Notes under the pieces: generated by a model
The model's input: the letters and a program-made list of their open reading frames with translations, nothing else
Told to the model about the DNA's origin: nothing
The model's database searches: none
In this document: in pieces, positions 39,410 to 50,144 of the stretch
Numbering within the stretch: the first letter of the stretch is position 1
Layout of the letters: every line of letters starts with the position of its first letter
Assembly: GCA_001313085.1 (NCBI GenBank)
Contig: BBFE01000002.1
Span: 62,001 to 126,000, forward strand
Reading direction: 5' to 3'
DNA: 64,000 nucleotides
Origin: Paenibacillus sp. JCM 18996
GTDB taxonomy: Bacteria > Bacillota > Bacilli > Paenibacillales > NBRC-103111
Translations under genes and position numbers: made by a program

Positions 39410-40883
39410 TCAGGTACCGCAAAAGGTTCGGTAAGGACGAGTTGTCTGTGCCGGCAGTGCAGCGTAATCGGCCTGTTCGGGGGAGTGGGCATAAGGACTT
39501 GAGACAACATCAAGCAGCCGCTCCATTACACTATAGTCTGCTTGTTCCACTGCGGCTTGCAGTGCTTCCTCAACCCGATGGTTCCGAGGGATGACCGCAG
39601 GATTGCTGTTACGCATCAGCTCACGCGACGAGGCCTTGGACTCCTCCTGCCTGCCTAGTCTCGCCTGCCACTGATCATACCACTGAGTGAATTCCGGGTT
39701 CCCAAACAGCACTGTATCCTTTGGCGTATCGTGAGTCAATGCACGGAAGGTATTCGTATAGTCCGCATGATATTTCTGCATCATACCAAGCAGATCTTCG
39801 ATAAGGCTTCATCCTGTTTCTCTTCATGGAATATCCCCAGCTTAGCTCTCATTCCCGCCAGCCAATTAGAATGATACAACTCCATAAATTCTGAAATCGC
39901 ATCCTGAGCCAGTTTGACAGCGTTCTCCTGATCTTCATGCAACAGCGGCAATAGGGACTCAGCAAATCGCGCAAGATTCCACCCGGCGATAGCCGGCTGA
40001 TTGCCATAGGCATAACGGCCTTCCCTGTCAATGGAACTGAACACCGTTGCCGGGTCATAGGTATCCATGAAAGCACAAGGCCCATAATCAATAGTTTCTC
40101 CACTAATAGTCATGTTGTCGGTGTTCATTACTCCATGGATAAAGCCAACCAGCTGCCATTGGGCAATAAGCTGAGCTTGACGCTTGATTACTTCCTTTAG
40201 CAGCGAAAGATACCGATTGTTATCACCTTCAATTTCAGGAAAATGGCGGTTTATAGCATAGTCAGCCAGGATCCGAAGTTCCTCAGCTGTGCCCCATTGT
40301 GCAGCGTATTGAAAGGTACCTACACGCAAATGACTGGCAGCAACACGGATCAGAATTGCACCAGGCAGTGCAGTTTCACGGATGACCGACTCACCGGTTT
40401 CCACCACTGCCAGACTGCGGGTGGTAGGGATACCAAGCGCATGCATCGCTTCACTGATGATGTACTCACGCAGCATAGGCCCAAGTGCCGCCAAACCATC
40501 TCCCCGCGGGAGTATGGTGTTCTGCCTGAACCCTTCAGCTGAACATCTACCCTCTCGCCTTGAGGAGTAATCTGCTCACCCAGCAGTACAGCCCGGCCGT
40601 CCCCTAACATGTTAAAATAACCGAATTGATGTCCCGCATACGCTTGAGCAAGAGGCGAAGCGCCTGCCGGAATCAGATTTCCAGCCAAAACCGCTACGTT
40701 ATCTCCGCTTTTCAGCCCCTGAGCATCCAACCCCAGGGACGCAGCCAGCGTATCATTGAGTATGACCAATTTAGGCGAGCGCACAGGGTTGGGATTTACG
40801 CTGGAATAAAAGGTTTTCGGCAGACGGGCATAACTGTTGTCAAAGTTCCATCCTGTTTCAGTTATTGCTTTATTCTCTGTCAT
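39410..40883 (-). CDS. selO: SelO/YdiU protein AMPylase
   Basis: About 490 residues, pseudokinase-fold enzyme that transfers AMP from ATP to protein hydroxyls, linked to redox stress. The YdiU hallmarks are present: [73 protein letters not shown] (in parts) and YGPCAFMD. The start ATG at 40883 follows AAAGGAG. Breaks: a missing G near 40505 ([15 protein letters not shown] restored) and a missing base near 39795, both deletions, unlike the A/T insertions elsewhere. Confidence 0.9.
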
Positions 40884-41393
40884 TGTATCTCCTTTACCTC
40901 TTTTGTCTTGTTGTATCATAGTTTCTTTTACACATCACGCATGTATGGATATTATGCATATTTTTTAAATGACCTACTTTTCAACACAAGGGAGCGTTTT
41001 TACATGTCTGCATCTGCCAATTTATTATACCCTGTCTTGACAAAAAAAATGACGCCTCAGGTACGCAAGGTATCATGTCCACCACGACATCAGGGTGATA
41101 TATACCTGAACTCCTCAACATAATCGGACAAAGCATGCCTGTCCCCCAGAATGTGTTTTACACTGGATGGTAACTGAATATCCGTACGATAACTCACTTT
41201 TCAAACAAGTACTATTTCTATTCCTTCCAGAACAATCCTTTTTTTTCGGGAAATTATAGACTCTAGTAAAATAAATATATTCTTAAAAAATTTAGCAATC
41301 TTCCCTTTACAATTTTCCATTACAATTAGTTAGTATGTAAAAAAAAGAAATATTCTAAAAAAAATATGATGGGTAGGAAGGGTGAAAAAACTT
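40884..41393. other. AT-rich non-coding region before the phosphodiesterase gene
   Basis: About 510 bases. No convincing gene; a weak inverted repeat (CATGTCCACCACGACATCAGGG, in part) lies near 41080. Upstream of the plus-strand gene the sequence is extremely A/T-rich with several A runs. It presumably contains the promoters of selO (minus) and the phosphodiesterase (plus). Confidence 0.4.
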
Positions 41394-42475
41394 ATGAAAA
41401 AAAAGATGGGCAATCACACGAAAAGTACAGCCATTTACTTGAGAATGTGCTGAACGAAGAGATAGACCGCCGTACCTTTTTTGCAAAAGACAACCAAGTT
41501 AGCCGGAGTTACTTTCGGTTTAACACTATTCAACCCCCTAGGCAGTATACCTGTGTTGGCAGCGTCCAATGATTCGAACGATACATATGATTACAGTCAG
41601 CCTACTTTCCAGTTTGGACTTGTAGCGGACGCTCAATATGCCGATATCGATACGCCAGCTGGTTCAACCCGTTATTACCGCGCTTCAATTGGCAAGCTGT
41701 CTGAAGCAGTCCATACCTTCAACGACAACAATGTCCATTTCACCGTCCACCTGGGTGATTTCATTGACCGGGACGCCTCGAGTTTTTTTCTAAAATCAAG
41801 CCTGTCTTCGACCAACTCAAAGAATCCAAGTTCCATATACTGGGTAACCATGATTATGCGATGGACGCTAACCAGGTTGCCAACGTGCTGGGCATGCCAA
41901 ATTTCTTTTACGATTTCAGCTACCAGGGTTGGCGGTTTGTGATGCTCGATACTAATGACCTCAGCTTGTATTCTAATCCCGAAGGTTCTGAGAAATATCA
42001 ACATGCTAAGACTGTCTTTGACGTTCTAAGCTGGAGCGGCGCGGACAATGCCCAGACGTGGAACGGGGGTGTCGATTCGGATCAAATGACTTGGCTAAAA
42101 GACGTACTTGCCAAGTCTGTCCAAGCTGGAGAAAAGGTAGTAGTAATGGGACATCATCCGATTGCTCCACAGAACATGCACAACGCTTGGAATTATGAAG
42201 CTCTCGTCAAGGTTCTCGAGTCCTCCGGCAATGTGGTTGCCTATTTTAACGGTCATAATCATGCCGGCAACTATGCCGAGCAGAACGGTGTCTCCTATGT
42301 GAACTTCAAAGGCATGGTGGAGACTGCCGACACCAATGCGTACTCCATCATACGGATTTATCCTGATAGGCTGGTAATAAAAGGCTATGGTCGTGAACCG
42401 TACCGCGTAATAAAGCTTGGTAAAAAAAAGAGTAGTATAGAAGCCGTGAAAGAGTTCCAGGGCGCTGCGAAATAA
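41394..42475 (+). CDS. Tat-exported calcineurin-like phosphodiesterase (ADPRM-like)
   Basis: About 355 residues. The N-terminus is a twin-arginine signal: EEIDRRTFLQKTTKLAGVTF then a hydrophobic stretch, with cleavage likely after PVLAA. The metallophosphoesterase core has GLVADAQYADID, VHLGDFIDRD, KFHILGNHDYAMD, VVMGHHPIAP and FNGHNHAGN, as in Mn-dependent ADP-ribose/CDP-alcohol diphosphatases (DxQ instead of DxH in the first block). The start ATG at 41394 follows AAGGGTG. Breaks at the A8 run 41397-41404, T6 run 41477-41482 and T7 run 41784-41790. tatA follows 83 bases later, recalling phoD-tatAd. Confidence 0.85.
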
Positions 42476-42558
42476 AAAAAATTGGAAGGTTACTTAAAGC
42501 GGAAACGATGGGCCTTAGTTTTAAGACTGCGGCAACCAATTTAATTTTTTGATAGGAA

Positions 42559-42846
42559 ATGAGCGAGTTGCCATTCACTAATATAGGAATTCCAGGTCTT
42601 ATCCTTATTCTTATTATTGCCTTGATTATTTTCGGTCCTGCCAAGCTGCCTGAGCTCGGCCGAGCGTTCGGCCGTACTCTGAGCGAGTTTAAAAGTGCGA
42701 CAAGAGGGCTGATCAATGGGGAAGAGGACGACAAATCCGATCATAAGAAACAAGAGATATCGACTCAACAAAAGGTTCCAACGATAGCCGAAGATTCGAA
42801 TAGCAAGTCCCAAATGGTAACGAGTACCAACAAAACCCAGCATTAA
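42559..42846 (+). CDS. tatA: Twin-arginine translocase subunit TatA
   Basis: Intact 95-residue TatA/E-type protein: one N-terminal membrane helix ([20 protein letters not shown]), the hinge [17 protein letters not shown], an amphipathic helix and a polar tail. It oligomerises to form the export pathway for folded proteins together with TatC. tatC is not adjacent: a minus-strand aldo/keto reductase follows. The start ATG at 42559 has AGGA close by. Confidence 0.93.
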   Translation: MSELPFTNIGIPGLILILIIALIIFGPAKLPELGRAFGRTLSEFKSATRGLINGEEDDKSDHKKQEISTQQKVPTIAEDSNSKSQMVTSTNKTQH

Positions 42847-42924
42847 TTTCACGCGGTAAAAAACTCTGCTTCTGGTGATAAGCTACTTTTGTCACCGGAA
42901 GCTATTCATCTTATGGGGAATCAT

Positions 42925-43014
42925 CGTTATGAAGCAAAATGAACTTGGAGATTTCTTCCCGAATCATGCGATGCCTTGCTGCCAAGCAACTCGATAGCTC
43001 TCATCACGTCATGC
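42925..43014 (-). pseudogene. 3' remnant of a luciferase-like monooxygenase gene
   Basis: Directly after the aldo/keto reductase stop the minus strand reads DVMRAIELLGSK and, one frame over, IREEISKF. This matches [13 protein letters not shown]...VREEI at the C-terminus of the intact gene at 38.3 kb, also at DNA level. About 30 codons survive and no start is present. Confidence 0.65.
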
Positions 43015-43016
43015 CA

Positions 43017-43984
43017 TTATGTAAATCTATTCGCTTCGGGATCGTCAATATCAAATCCAACAGCGTCTAGCGCAGGCCAAAGCTCAGAAGGAATGGGGTG
43101 ACTAGCAAGCTCCAACGTCTGGGCGACTCGTTCCGGCTTGGTCATCCCAACGACAGTACTCGTCACACGGGGGTCACGCATGGAGAATTGAAGTGCCGCG
43201 GCGGCTAGGGGAACATCGTGTTCCTGGCAGATTCTTGCAAACAATCTTGCGCGTTCGAGCAACAACGGCGATGCATCACTATAAGCATAGCGGGCGTATG
43301 CATCCGGACCTTTTGCCAGCATGCCGCTACCATAAGGTGCTGCGTTGATTACAGCAACATCCAATCGGCTGGCGACATCAAGCAAAGGCTCAGCTGATCG
43401 ATTGAGTAACGTGAAACGGTTATGAGTTTCAACGGCGCTAAACTCCCCTGTTTGTACATAACGAATGAGCATCTGGATGGGCCCGCCAGATATGCCAATG
43501 TGATCGATGACTCCCTGATCCTTGAAGTTTTTTCAGCACCTCAAGCGGACCACCCGGTCCCATGACATTTTCAAAAGTGGAATGTTCCGGATCATGGATG
43601 TAAACATATTGCAAGCGATCCAGCCCCAAGCGGAAGAGACTTCCTTCGATGGAACGTTTGATTTGTTCACCGCTAAAGTCACCCGTCTGTAAGCAGCGGT
43701 CAGCTTTGGTGGCCAGCACAAAGCCCGATGGGAGTCCACCATTCTCTTTAATTACCTTGCCAATACGGCGCTCGCTCTCACCTTCACCATACGCCGCAGC
43801 TGTATCGAGGAAGTTGATCGGACTTGCAAAGGCAGCACGAATTGTTGCCAGCGCATTTTCTTCTGGTGCGCTATAGGCAAAGGTTTCCGGCATATCACCG
43901 AGTGGAGCACCACCAACACAAAGCGGTGATACAAATAGGCCAGTTTTTTCCAAACGGCCGATTTGATAGGAAAGGTTCAGACAT
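43017..43984 (-). CDS. Aldo/keto reductase family protein
   Basis: About 320 residues, NADPH-dependent (beta/alpha)8 oxidoreductase. Catalytic tetrad elements: NFLDTAAAYGEGESE (Asp, Tyr), VLATKAD (Lys) and YVYIHDPEHS (His); C-terminal cofactor segment DPRVTSTVVGMTKPERV. The D-threo-aldose 1-dehydrogenase-like group has this layout. The start ATG at 43984 gives MSEPFLSNRPFGKTGLFVSP and has GAGG; it needs one A fewer in the run 43944-43949. A second break is at the T6 run 43528-43533. Confidence 0.85.
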
Positions 43985-44100
43985 ACAGTGATCCTCGCTT
44001 TCTTTTAAAAAATTTATATTTATTTACAAATAATGTATAATTATAGATTACCTGATACTATCTTGTTTCGTCAAATCAATATAAGAGGTCTATCGGCTTC

Positions 44101-44320
44101 TTAGGAACGCAGGCGAGCCTGGTGATCAAACACCTGGGCGATGACCATCATTTCGTCAGCTTGGGTATCGTCCAGGAAGGCTTACAGCTTATCTTTCACA
44201 GTTTGCGGACTGCCGAAGATGGAAGAACCAAGCTGTTGCTGCAAGGCTTGTTTTTTCGTAAGTCGCTCCATAGACTGTCCATACTATCCACAGGCGGCTG
44301 CAGCGCACTTGATTGCCTCT
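44101..44320 (-). pseudogene. 3' remnant of a luciferase-like gene related to the 26.3-kb gene
   Basis: The minus strand encodes PPVDSMDSLW, then in another frame KQALQQQLGSSIFGSPQTV, KDKL-stop-AFLDDTQADEMMVIAQ and VFDHQARLRS. The intact gene has [10 protein letters not shown] ... [19 protein letters not shown] at the same places. A TAA replaces a sense codon, and the N-terminal two thirds are missing, so this one is degraded independently of run-length problems. Confidence 0.7.
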
Positions 44321-44597
44321 GATCAGGTTTAGGAATTGCTGCTTTCCGCTGTCATGAGATGAAAGAGGGTCCGCTTTATTTGTAAATCTCTTGTATTACT
44401 TACCACCATATCATCAATTAGGCAAAATAATTTGTGGTATGGTTCACCGCGCCGTCTGTAACGGCATGTTTTAGGACCATCCTTTTGCGGGATGGCCATT
44501 TCTTTGATCTCGCTTTGTTCAACTATCGTGCCCGTCGCAACTAGGCAACCGATTGGTCCCTCGCAGCGCGATTCCTCCAATTGCGCTTTTCCTTACC

Positions 44598-45060
44598 TTA
44601 ATATTCTCCTTTAATTACAAAAAAACGAGCCCCGAATTGTTCCAGCTAATGCGGACTTCTGCCTAGCAAACTTAAACTTCCCTTCTAACTCCTGTGGCAC
44701 CTCCATCCCCTCAGAAAGCTTAAAACCAACGGCCCGCTTCTTAGGTCATCAACCGTGTACATGACATTGACTTCAAGACCATCCTCATAAAAGACGTAGG
44801 CAAATTTAATATTTTCCACTTGAAAACGCGACGTTTCTAAAGGTTTGGCCGCAAACTCAATATCACGTTCTTTCAAAATTCGGTTCACATAATCAAGGGT
44901 CTCTTGACTTTCACTAGCCGGTACAACCGTAAATTCATGCTTGTATTTGTTCATAAAGTAACGGGCTTCATTGGCACGTAAACCAGCAAGCGCATCTACT
45001 ACAGGTGAAGACTCTAAACCAACCGTAGACACATTTTTTAAAATCAACGATATAGGACAT
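44598..45060 (-). CDS. Conserved protein of unknown function
   Basis: Not assigned to a functional family. After repair it encodes about 155 residues: MSYIVDFKNVSTVGLESSPV, EARYFMNKYKHEFTVVP, YVNRILKERDIEFAAKPLET, FAYVFYEDGLEVNVMYTVDD, and an end that, with one T fewer, reads GTIRG-type ...IRGSFFVIKGEY. It is soluble, without signal or cysteines. The start ATG at 45060 follows AAAGGAG. Breaks at the T6 run 45034-45040, a missing C near 44744 and the T/A run 44620-44627. Confidence 0.65.
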
Positions 45061-45282
45061 TTCCATCTCTCCTTTAATCTCTTTATTTCCTAACAACATT
45101 ACGAGCTTTAAAATTACTGTATCATAAAACACACCACCAAAAAAACTTGCCGTTACTTGTGACACGGTTCAGTTTCACGGGGTCTATCGGCGAAAAAAAA
45201 TCGATGCTCCTGTCCAGAGTTTAGACCTGGCGCATGTAAACTCAACGGGTGCTCCATTCGCTACAAGACGACGGCATCAGCC

Positions 45283-45328
45283 AAAAAAAGCTCTTCGAAG
45301 CCCGCCTACACGCGAGAATTCGAAGAGC
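45283..45328 (-). terminator. Terminator after the TMEM175-like gene
   Basis: GCTCTTCGAA and TTCGAAGAGC (45290-45299, 45319-45328) are a perfect 10-bp stem; on the minus strand seven T residues follow (A run 45283-45289). It begins six bases after the corrected stop. Confidence 0.85.
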
Positions 45329-45333
45329 ATTTC

Positions 45334-45913
45334 TTAATGGCCTCTCAGGGCATGCTCGATTCGCTTATCCGGCACGAACCAGATCACGGCAACGAGTACG
45401 AAAAAAGAAGCCGGATATCCAAGCACTCACATACGCGGTCAAGACCGCGATCAAGTAGAGTAAAGGAGATAATTTCCCCTTCCAGTCTTTGCCCATCGCC
45501 ACGACGAATGAGGAATCGCCGGAATGCTGGTTAATAATCGCGCGCTGAAGCAGCCAGTACGAGAGCGCCGCTAGCAGTAGAATAATACCGTACAGCGCCG
45601 TTGGAGTGGCTGCAAAATGGCTTTCTCCCATCCAAGCTGTCGTGAACGGAATAAGGGATAGCCAGAAGAGAAGCAGCAAGTTGAGCCACATTAACCGCCC
45701 GTTCATCGTTCGAACCATGTGCAGCAGATGATGATGATTGTTCCAGTAGATGCCGACATATACGAAACTGAAGATATAGCTAAGAATTTTCGGGCCAAGT
45801 TCGATTAGCGCATGCCAATCATGGCCTTCCGGCACTTTGAATTCCAGCACCATGATCGTAATGATAATCGCCAGCACGCCATCGCTGAATGCTTCCATCC
45901 GATTAGCTTTCAG
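45334..45913 (-). CDS. TMEM175/DUF1211-family potassium channel-like protein
   Basis: About 192 residues with six predicted helices and the diagnostic NRMEAFSDGVLAIIITIMVLE at the N-terminus (FSD selectivity motif), followed by HHHLLHMVRTMNGRLMWLNL. Bacterial TMEM175 proteins form K+-leak channels. The usual family start M-K-x-N-R corresponds here to CTG at 45913, seven bases after AAAAGGTG; the first ATG is at 45898. CTG initiation or a base error are both possible. One A6 run near 45400 breaks the end; corrected: VLVAVIWFVPDKRIEHALRG. Confidence 0.78.
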
Positions 45914-46017
45914 AGTGTTTCACCTTTTCTCGCTTCTCGCGCTCTTTTACCTATTCGACACCAGTAAAATCGCATAAAACCCTTCATCTCGTCAAGCAAA
46001 ACTTTCACGCTTTCATT

Positions 46018-46070
46018 AAAAAAAATAAACATCCCATTTCACTTAGGTAGAGAAACGGGATGTTTTTTTT
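46018..46070. terminator. Bidirectional terminator below the amino-acid permease
   Basis: AAACATCCCATTTC and GAAACGGGATGTTT (46027-46040, 46052-46065) pair with one mismatch; eight A residues lie to the left and eight T residues to the right. Confidence 0.8.
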
Positions 46071-46139
46071 GTTCTTTATGGGGTTTTAGTCATTCCGAGC
46101 TACCCGTTTGGGGCATCCGCTTTTTTTGATGGATTGCTT

Positions 46140-47565
46140 CTATTCTTTGCCAACCAATCTGCCCGTATTTTCATCACCGGTTTGAGCACTCACCGGAACA
46201 GCCTTGCCAACTCCGAAAACGTAAAAAACTAATCACAACAATACCTAAGAAAGCAATTCCGGTAATAAGGGAGATGCGTGTATCATCATTAATCCACATA
46301 CCGATCAATACCATAAGCAAAAAAAGGCAATGGTTACATAGTTTGTTACTGGGGCGAGAGGCATTTTGAACGGATGATTATCCAATTCAGTTCCCTTTAT
46401 TTTTTCTGAATTTCATTTGACTGATCAGAATAACAAACCACGGCACCATACCGGGAAGTACACTAGCGCTATACACATGTACAAACAGATTTTCCGGTGC
46501 AATATAGCTTAAGAACACGCCAATGCCCAAGCCCACGATCACACCAATCGTTCCCAGCAGAGGCACGCCGTTACCGGATAGTTTCGTAAATATTTTTTTG
46601 GTACCTGTCCATTAACTCCTAATGTATAAAGCATGCGCCCTGCGCTATAAATCCCACTATTGCAACCAGACATGGCAGACGTGATGACGACAAAGTTGAT
46701 GAGCCCCGCCGCTGCAGTAATACCGAGTTTCGCAAACGTTGCAACGAACGGGCTGCCGATCGCATGCAATTGATTCCAAGGATAAACGGTTACGATTACA
46801 AAAAATCGCGCCAATATAGAAGATCAAAATACGCCAAATAATACTTTGAGTTGCACTCGTTAACGTTTTTTTTGCGGGTTTTTTTTGCCTCACCCGCTGT
46901 AATACCGATGAGCTCGACACCTTGATAAGCCCCAATCACCAGCGAGAGAGCAAAGAAAAAAGCCTGACCAGCCACCGGTAAAGAAGCCCCCATGTTGCCA
47001 CAGGTTGGATAACCCGATCGCGTTTCCACCGTTGCCAATCCCAAAGAAAATTAGACCAATCCCTGAAACAATCATCAATACGATTGTTACGATTTTAATC
47101 AAGGAAAACCAAAACTCAAATTCACCGAATGATTTAACGGAGAATAAGTTGGCTGCACCTAGAATCACCATTGCGATAATACCTGGTATCCAAGCAGGTA
47201 AATCCGGAAACCAGTACTTCATATAGGTCCCAACGGCAATGATTTCCGCCATCCCGACAACGACCCACTGGAACCAGTTGCTCCAAGCCGTCGTATATCC
47301 CGCCAAAGGATGAATGTACTTATGGCCAAAGGTTGCAAAGGACCCCGTGCTCGGTTCTACGTACTGCATTTCCCCCATTGCACGCATGATGAAAAAATAT
47401 AAAAAAAATTCCTACAATTGCATAAGCAAGCATAACTGATGGACCTGTCCATTTGATCGTGCTTGCAGAACCCATAAATAACCCAACTCCGATTGTACCG
47501 CCCAAAGCAATCATCTGTATATGACGCGTTTCAAGACTCCTCTTCAATTCTTTGTTTTTTTTCAT
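46140..47565 (-). CDS. Amino-acid permease (APC/AAT family)
   Basis: About 470 residues, twelve helices. The AAT signature [20 protein letters not shown] is followed by [40 protein letters not shown] and [17 protein letters not shown]. The nearest functional groups are the D-alanine/D-serine/glycine and AnsP/AapA permeases; the substrate is not determinable. The start ATG at 47565 has AGAGG. Breaks at 47394-47400 and 47402-47410, near 46965, 46868-46888, 46800, 46594-46600 and 46320; the corrected C-terminus reaches 46140. Confidence 0.83.
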
Positions 47566-47945
47566 TTCATTCCTCTTTCCCACTGCTACTCTTAGCTGTT
47601 ATTTTGTACAAACTGCAAATGCCCACAATGTTGAAGAACTACCGGTATTTTATTTATGTGTAAGCGTTCTCTACGTTACTTCTTCATAAAACATTCAAGT
47701 AGTTAGAAAGATTTGTCTAACCTGCATTACTTCACTGACGAGTTATATTGTAATATTTTTTTTCTGATGAAAACAATTGTATTCAATCAGAAAACAAACA
47801 AGAAAACTTAATGCTATTTGCGATTGCCGTTAAGTCGGACAGACCGCAAAAGAGCGGAACGGTCACAGCAAAAAACATTTCTCCAAGAGGGAGTGAACAT
47901 GCCATTCCCGCAACCGTCTTTAAAGCTCTATCTACCGCTTTACCA
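47566..47945. other. Intergenic region between permease and rlmH
   Basis: About 380 bases without a supported gene. It should hold the permease promoter; frames overlapping the rlmH 3' end were judged shadows. Confidence 0.4.
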
Positions 47946-48425
47946 TTACTTGTGATAAGGTTCCCCTCGCATAATCTTGAACGCACGGTACACCTGCTCA
48001 ACCAGCACCAGCCGCATCAGCTGATGCGGCAGTGTCAAGCGGCCGAACGACAGCTTCGCGTCGGCCCGCGTGAACACAGGCTCGCTCAGCCCCAGCGAGC
48101 CGCCAATGACGAACACCACGTGGCTGCGCCCGTAGGTGGCCAACTGATCGAGCTGCTTCGCCAGCTCGTCAGAGCTCCACTGCTGGCCGTCCAGGGCCAG
48201 CGCAATGACAAACGCCTCGCTCTTGATCTGAGCGAGGATTCGCTCGCCTTCGCGCTGCTTCACCTGCAGCTCTTCGGCTTCGCTCATATGCTCCGGCGCC
48301 TTCTCGTCAGGCACCTCCGCTATGCTTAAGCGGCAGTACGGCCCCAGCCGCTTCGCATATTCCGCAATACCCTTCACCAAATACGACTCTTTCAGCTTCC
48401 CAACCGCCACAATCTGTATATTCAT
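47946..48425 (-). CDS. rlmH: 23S rRNA pseudouridine-1915 N3-methyltransferase
   Basis: Intact 159-residue SPOUT methyltransferase. Signature segments: [34 protein letters not shown] (SAM-binding knot) and [17 protein letters not shown] with the final GEPYHK. It methylates pseudouridine 1915 in helix 69 of 23S rRNA. Its place at the end of the wal-htrA block is as in Bacillus. The start ATG is at 48425. Confidence 0.97.
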   Translation of the reverse strand: MNIQIVAVGKLKESYLVKGIAEYAKRLGPYCRLSIAEVPDEKAPEHMSEAEELQVKQREGERILAQIKSEAFVIALALDGQQWSSDELAKQLDQLATYGRSHVVFVIGGSLGLSEPVFTRADAKLSFGRLTLPHQLMRLVLVEQVYRAFKIMRGEPYHK

Positions 48426-48479
48426 CGCATCCGCTCCTTAGCCAAACTGCAATTCTAGACTCCCAAACGCCAGCCAACT

Positions 48480-48510
48480 AAAAAAAAGGAAGACCTTCAG
48501 CCCTCCTTCC
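48480..48510 (-). terminator. Terminator between the CxxH/CxxC gene and rlmH
   Basis: GGAAG(g).../CTTCC pairing across 48488-48510, followed on the minus strand by eight T residues. Short stem. Confidence 0.5.
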
Positions 48511-48584
48511 CATCAAACGCGCATCTCTCCCGGCATGCGTTGCAGCGCTGCACGGTGGGTGGTCATAACCCATTACACTCCCAC

Positions 48585-48753
48585 TTAAACAACCAAAAAA
48601 ACCTTCCACTCCGCTCACACTGCTCACAGCAAGCCGGAGGGTCCAATCCTTGAACTTGGTTTCTTCCAAATCGACAATATCCGGCGCTTCCTCATATTCA
48701 TCCACGAACATATCAATGGCAATCTCCAGATGTTCCTTACAAACCACGTACAT
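48585..48753 (-). CDS. Small CxxH/CxxC protein (BA_5709 type)
   Basis: About 56 residues: MYVVCKEHLEIAIDMFVDEY, then EAPDIVDLEETKFKDW and CCEQCERSGRFLVV. The CxxH and CxxC pairs suggest one bound zinc. The family is known between htrA and rlmH in Bacilli, its position here. The frame needs one C added near 48640 and the T7 run 48595-48601 reduced to five. The start ATG at 48753 has a GGGG site. Confidence 0.72.
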
Positions 48754-48931
48754 ATGCAAACCCCGCTTCAGCATAAAATAATATTCCTCGTCCCGGCATC
48801 GATTCCTTTAACTCCCACGCTATTGATTTCTCATCCCGCTTTCGCTCTATCATTTTAATCCGCTTACCACTCTCGCCCCGCTTCTCCTCTTACCACTCTT
48901 ACCCCTCATCTCACCCAATCCCCACCACCAT

Positions 48932-50144
48932 CTACTTCAACTCACCCAGCGTAAGCGTTACAGTGCTCTTCTTCGTCCCCCCGATAAAAAAATGTCACCT
49001 TCAGCTTATCCCCGATCTTTTTTCTCCGAATACAGCAGCTTGCGCATTGCGATTGTGCTTGCAATAGGCTTATCATCCAATTCTACAATCAGGTCGTTCG
49101 TGCGAAGCCCCACGTCCTTGGCTGGACCGCTCACATCGAGCACGATAATACCAGCTTTCACATCCGAAGGAAGCTTTAATCCATCCGTTCCTGAAAATGA
49201 CTGCAAATCCTGCGAAACGATCCCGATATAGGGCCGCTTCACTTTATGCTGTGTGATCAATGTCTCCACAATCGGCTTAACCTGATTGACAGGAATAGCA
49301 AAACCAAGGCCTTCCACTCCCGCGCTGGAAACCTTCATGCTGTTGATCCCGATCACCTTCCCGTCGAGACTGACCAGGGCTCCGCCGCTGTTTCCCTGGT
49401 TAATGGCCGCATCCGTCTGGATGACTTCCATTTCCCATGCCGTGTCGCCGTCTTTTTTTTCAACCGGCACGGGAATCGTCCGCTTCGGCCAAGAGATGAT
49501 GCCGCGGGTTATAGTGGGAGCGCCGTCCATGCCCAGCGGATTGCCGATGGCAATGGCCGTTTGACCCGCTTTGAGCTGGTCCGAATCTCCAAACTCGGCA
49601 ATGGCTTTCACCCCTGCAGCGTCGATCTCCAACACCGCCAGATCCGTCATATTATCCTGGCCCACCAATACGGCTTTCTTCCGTTCTCCGACCCAGGTCA
49701 CCACTTCCAGCTGTGAAGCTCCGTCCACCACATGGTTATTGGTTACAATGCGCACTTTGTCGCCCTGCTTCTGGAACATCACACCCGACCCGTGAGAAAT
49801 GCTCAGCCCTTGCTTCACTCCGCTGCTCCCGCTGGCAATGATGCTGACCACCGTCGGTCCCACTTTCTCGGCAGTATGCACCACAGAATCGCTTGTTCGA
49901 GCTTCGTCGTCGGCTTTCACCGCAGCTGAAGCCTTGGCCTCCGCCGGGCCTCCCTTATAGCTGCCCAACCCGCCTGCAAAAAAAAGCAACCGCCATAAGC
50001 GTGACCAGCGCGCCGAACACAGCGGATCCCGCCATAAGAACAGCAGGCTTTCCCCATGTCTTCCTCTTGCTAAGAAAGCGTCTCCCCGAATTTTTCCACC
50101 GGTTTACTTTCGTAGAATAGAAATCGTCGTCAAAAAAAACTCAT
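48932..50144 (-). CDS. htrA: HtrA-type membrane serine protease
   Basis: About 403 residues: cytoplasmic N-terminus, one membrane helix (AVFGALVTLMAVAFFAGGLG), an extracytoplasmic trypsin-like domain with the triad in TNNHVVDG, MTDLAVLEID and GNSGGALVSLDG, and a PDZ domain (GIIVLDVSGPAKDVGLRTND). It degrades misfolded envelope proteins. The start ATG at 50144 follows GGGAGAG. Breaks at the T8 run 50125-50131 region, the T8 run 49978-49985, near 49018-49023 and 48987-48992. It belongs to the walR-walK block as in Bacillus (yyxA). Confidence 0.9.

Noticed and set aside
40920..41123. Plus-strand frame ending ...CPPRHQGDIYLNSST, and its antisense
   Set aside because: AT-rich region; no start signal and no family match on either strand. 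A gene remnant cannot be excluded but is not supported.
44329..44580. 83-codon minus-strand frame (starts MEESRCEGPIG)
   Set aside because: TTG start without a site, composition unlike neighbours, no recognisable domain, and it sits beside a degraded gene; probably remnant DNA.
47783..48001. 72-codon minus-strand frame at the rlmH 3' end
   Set aside because: It overlaps the end of rlmH in another frame and lacks a start signal; a shadow.
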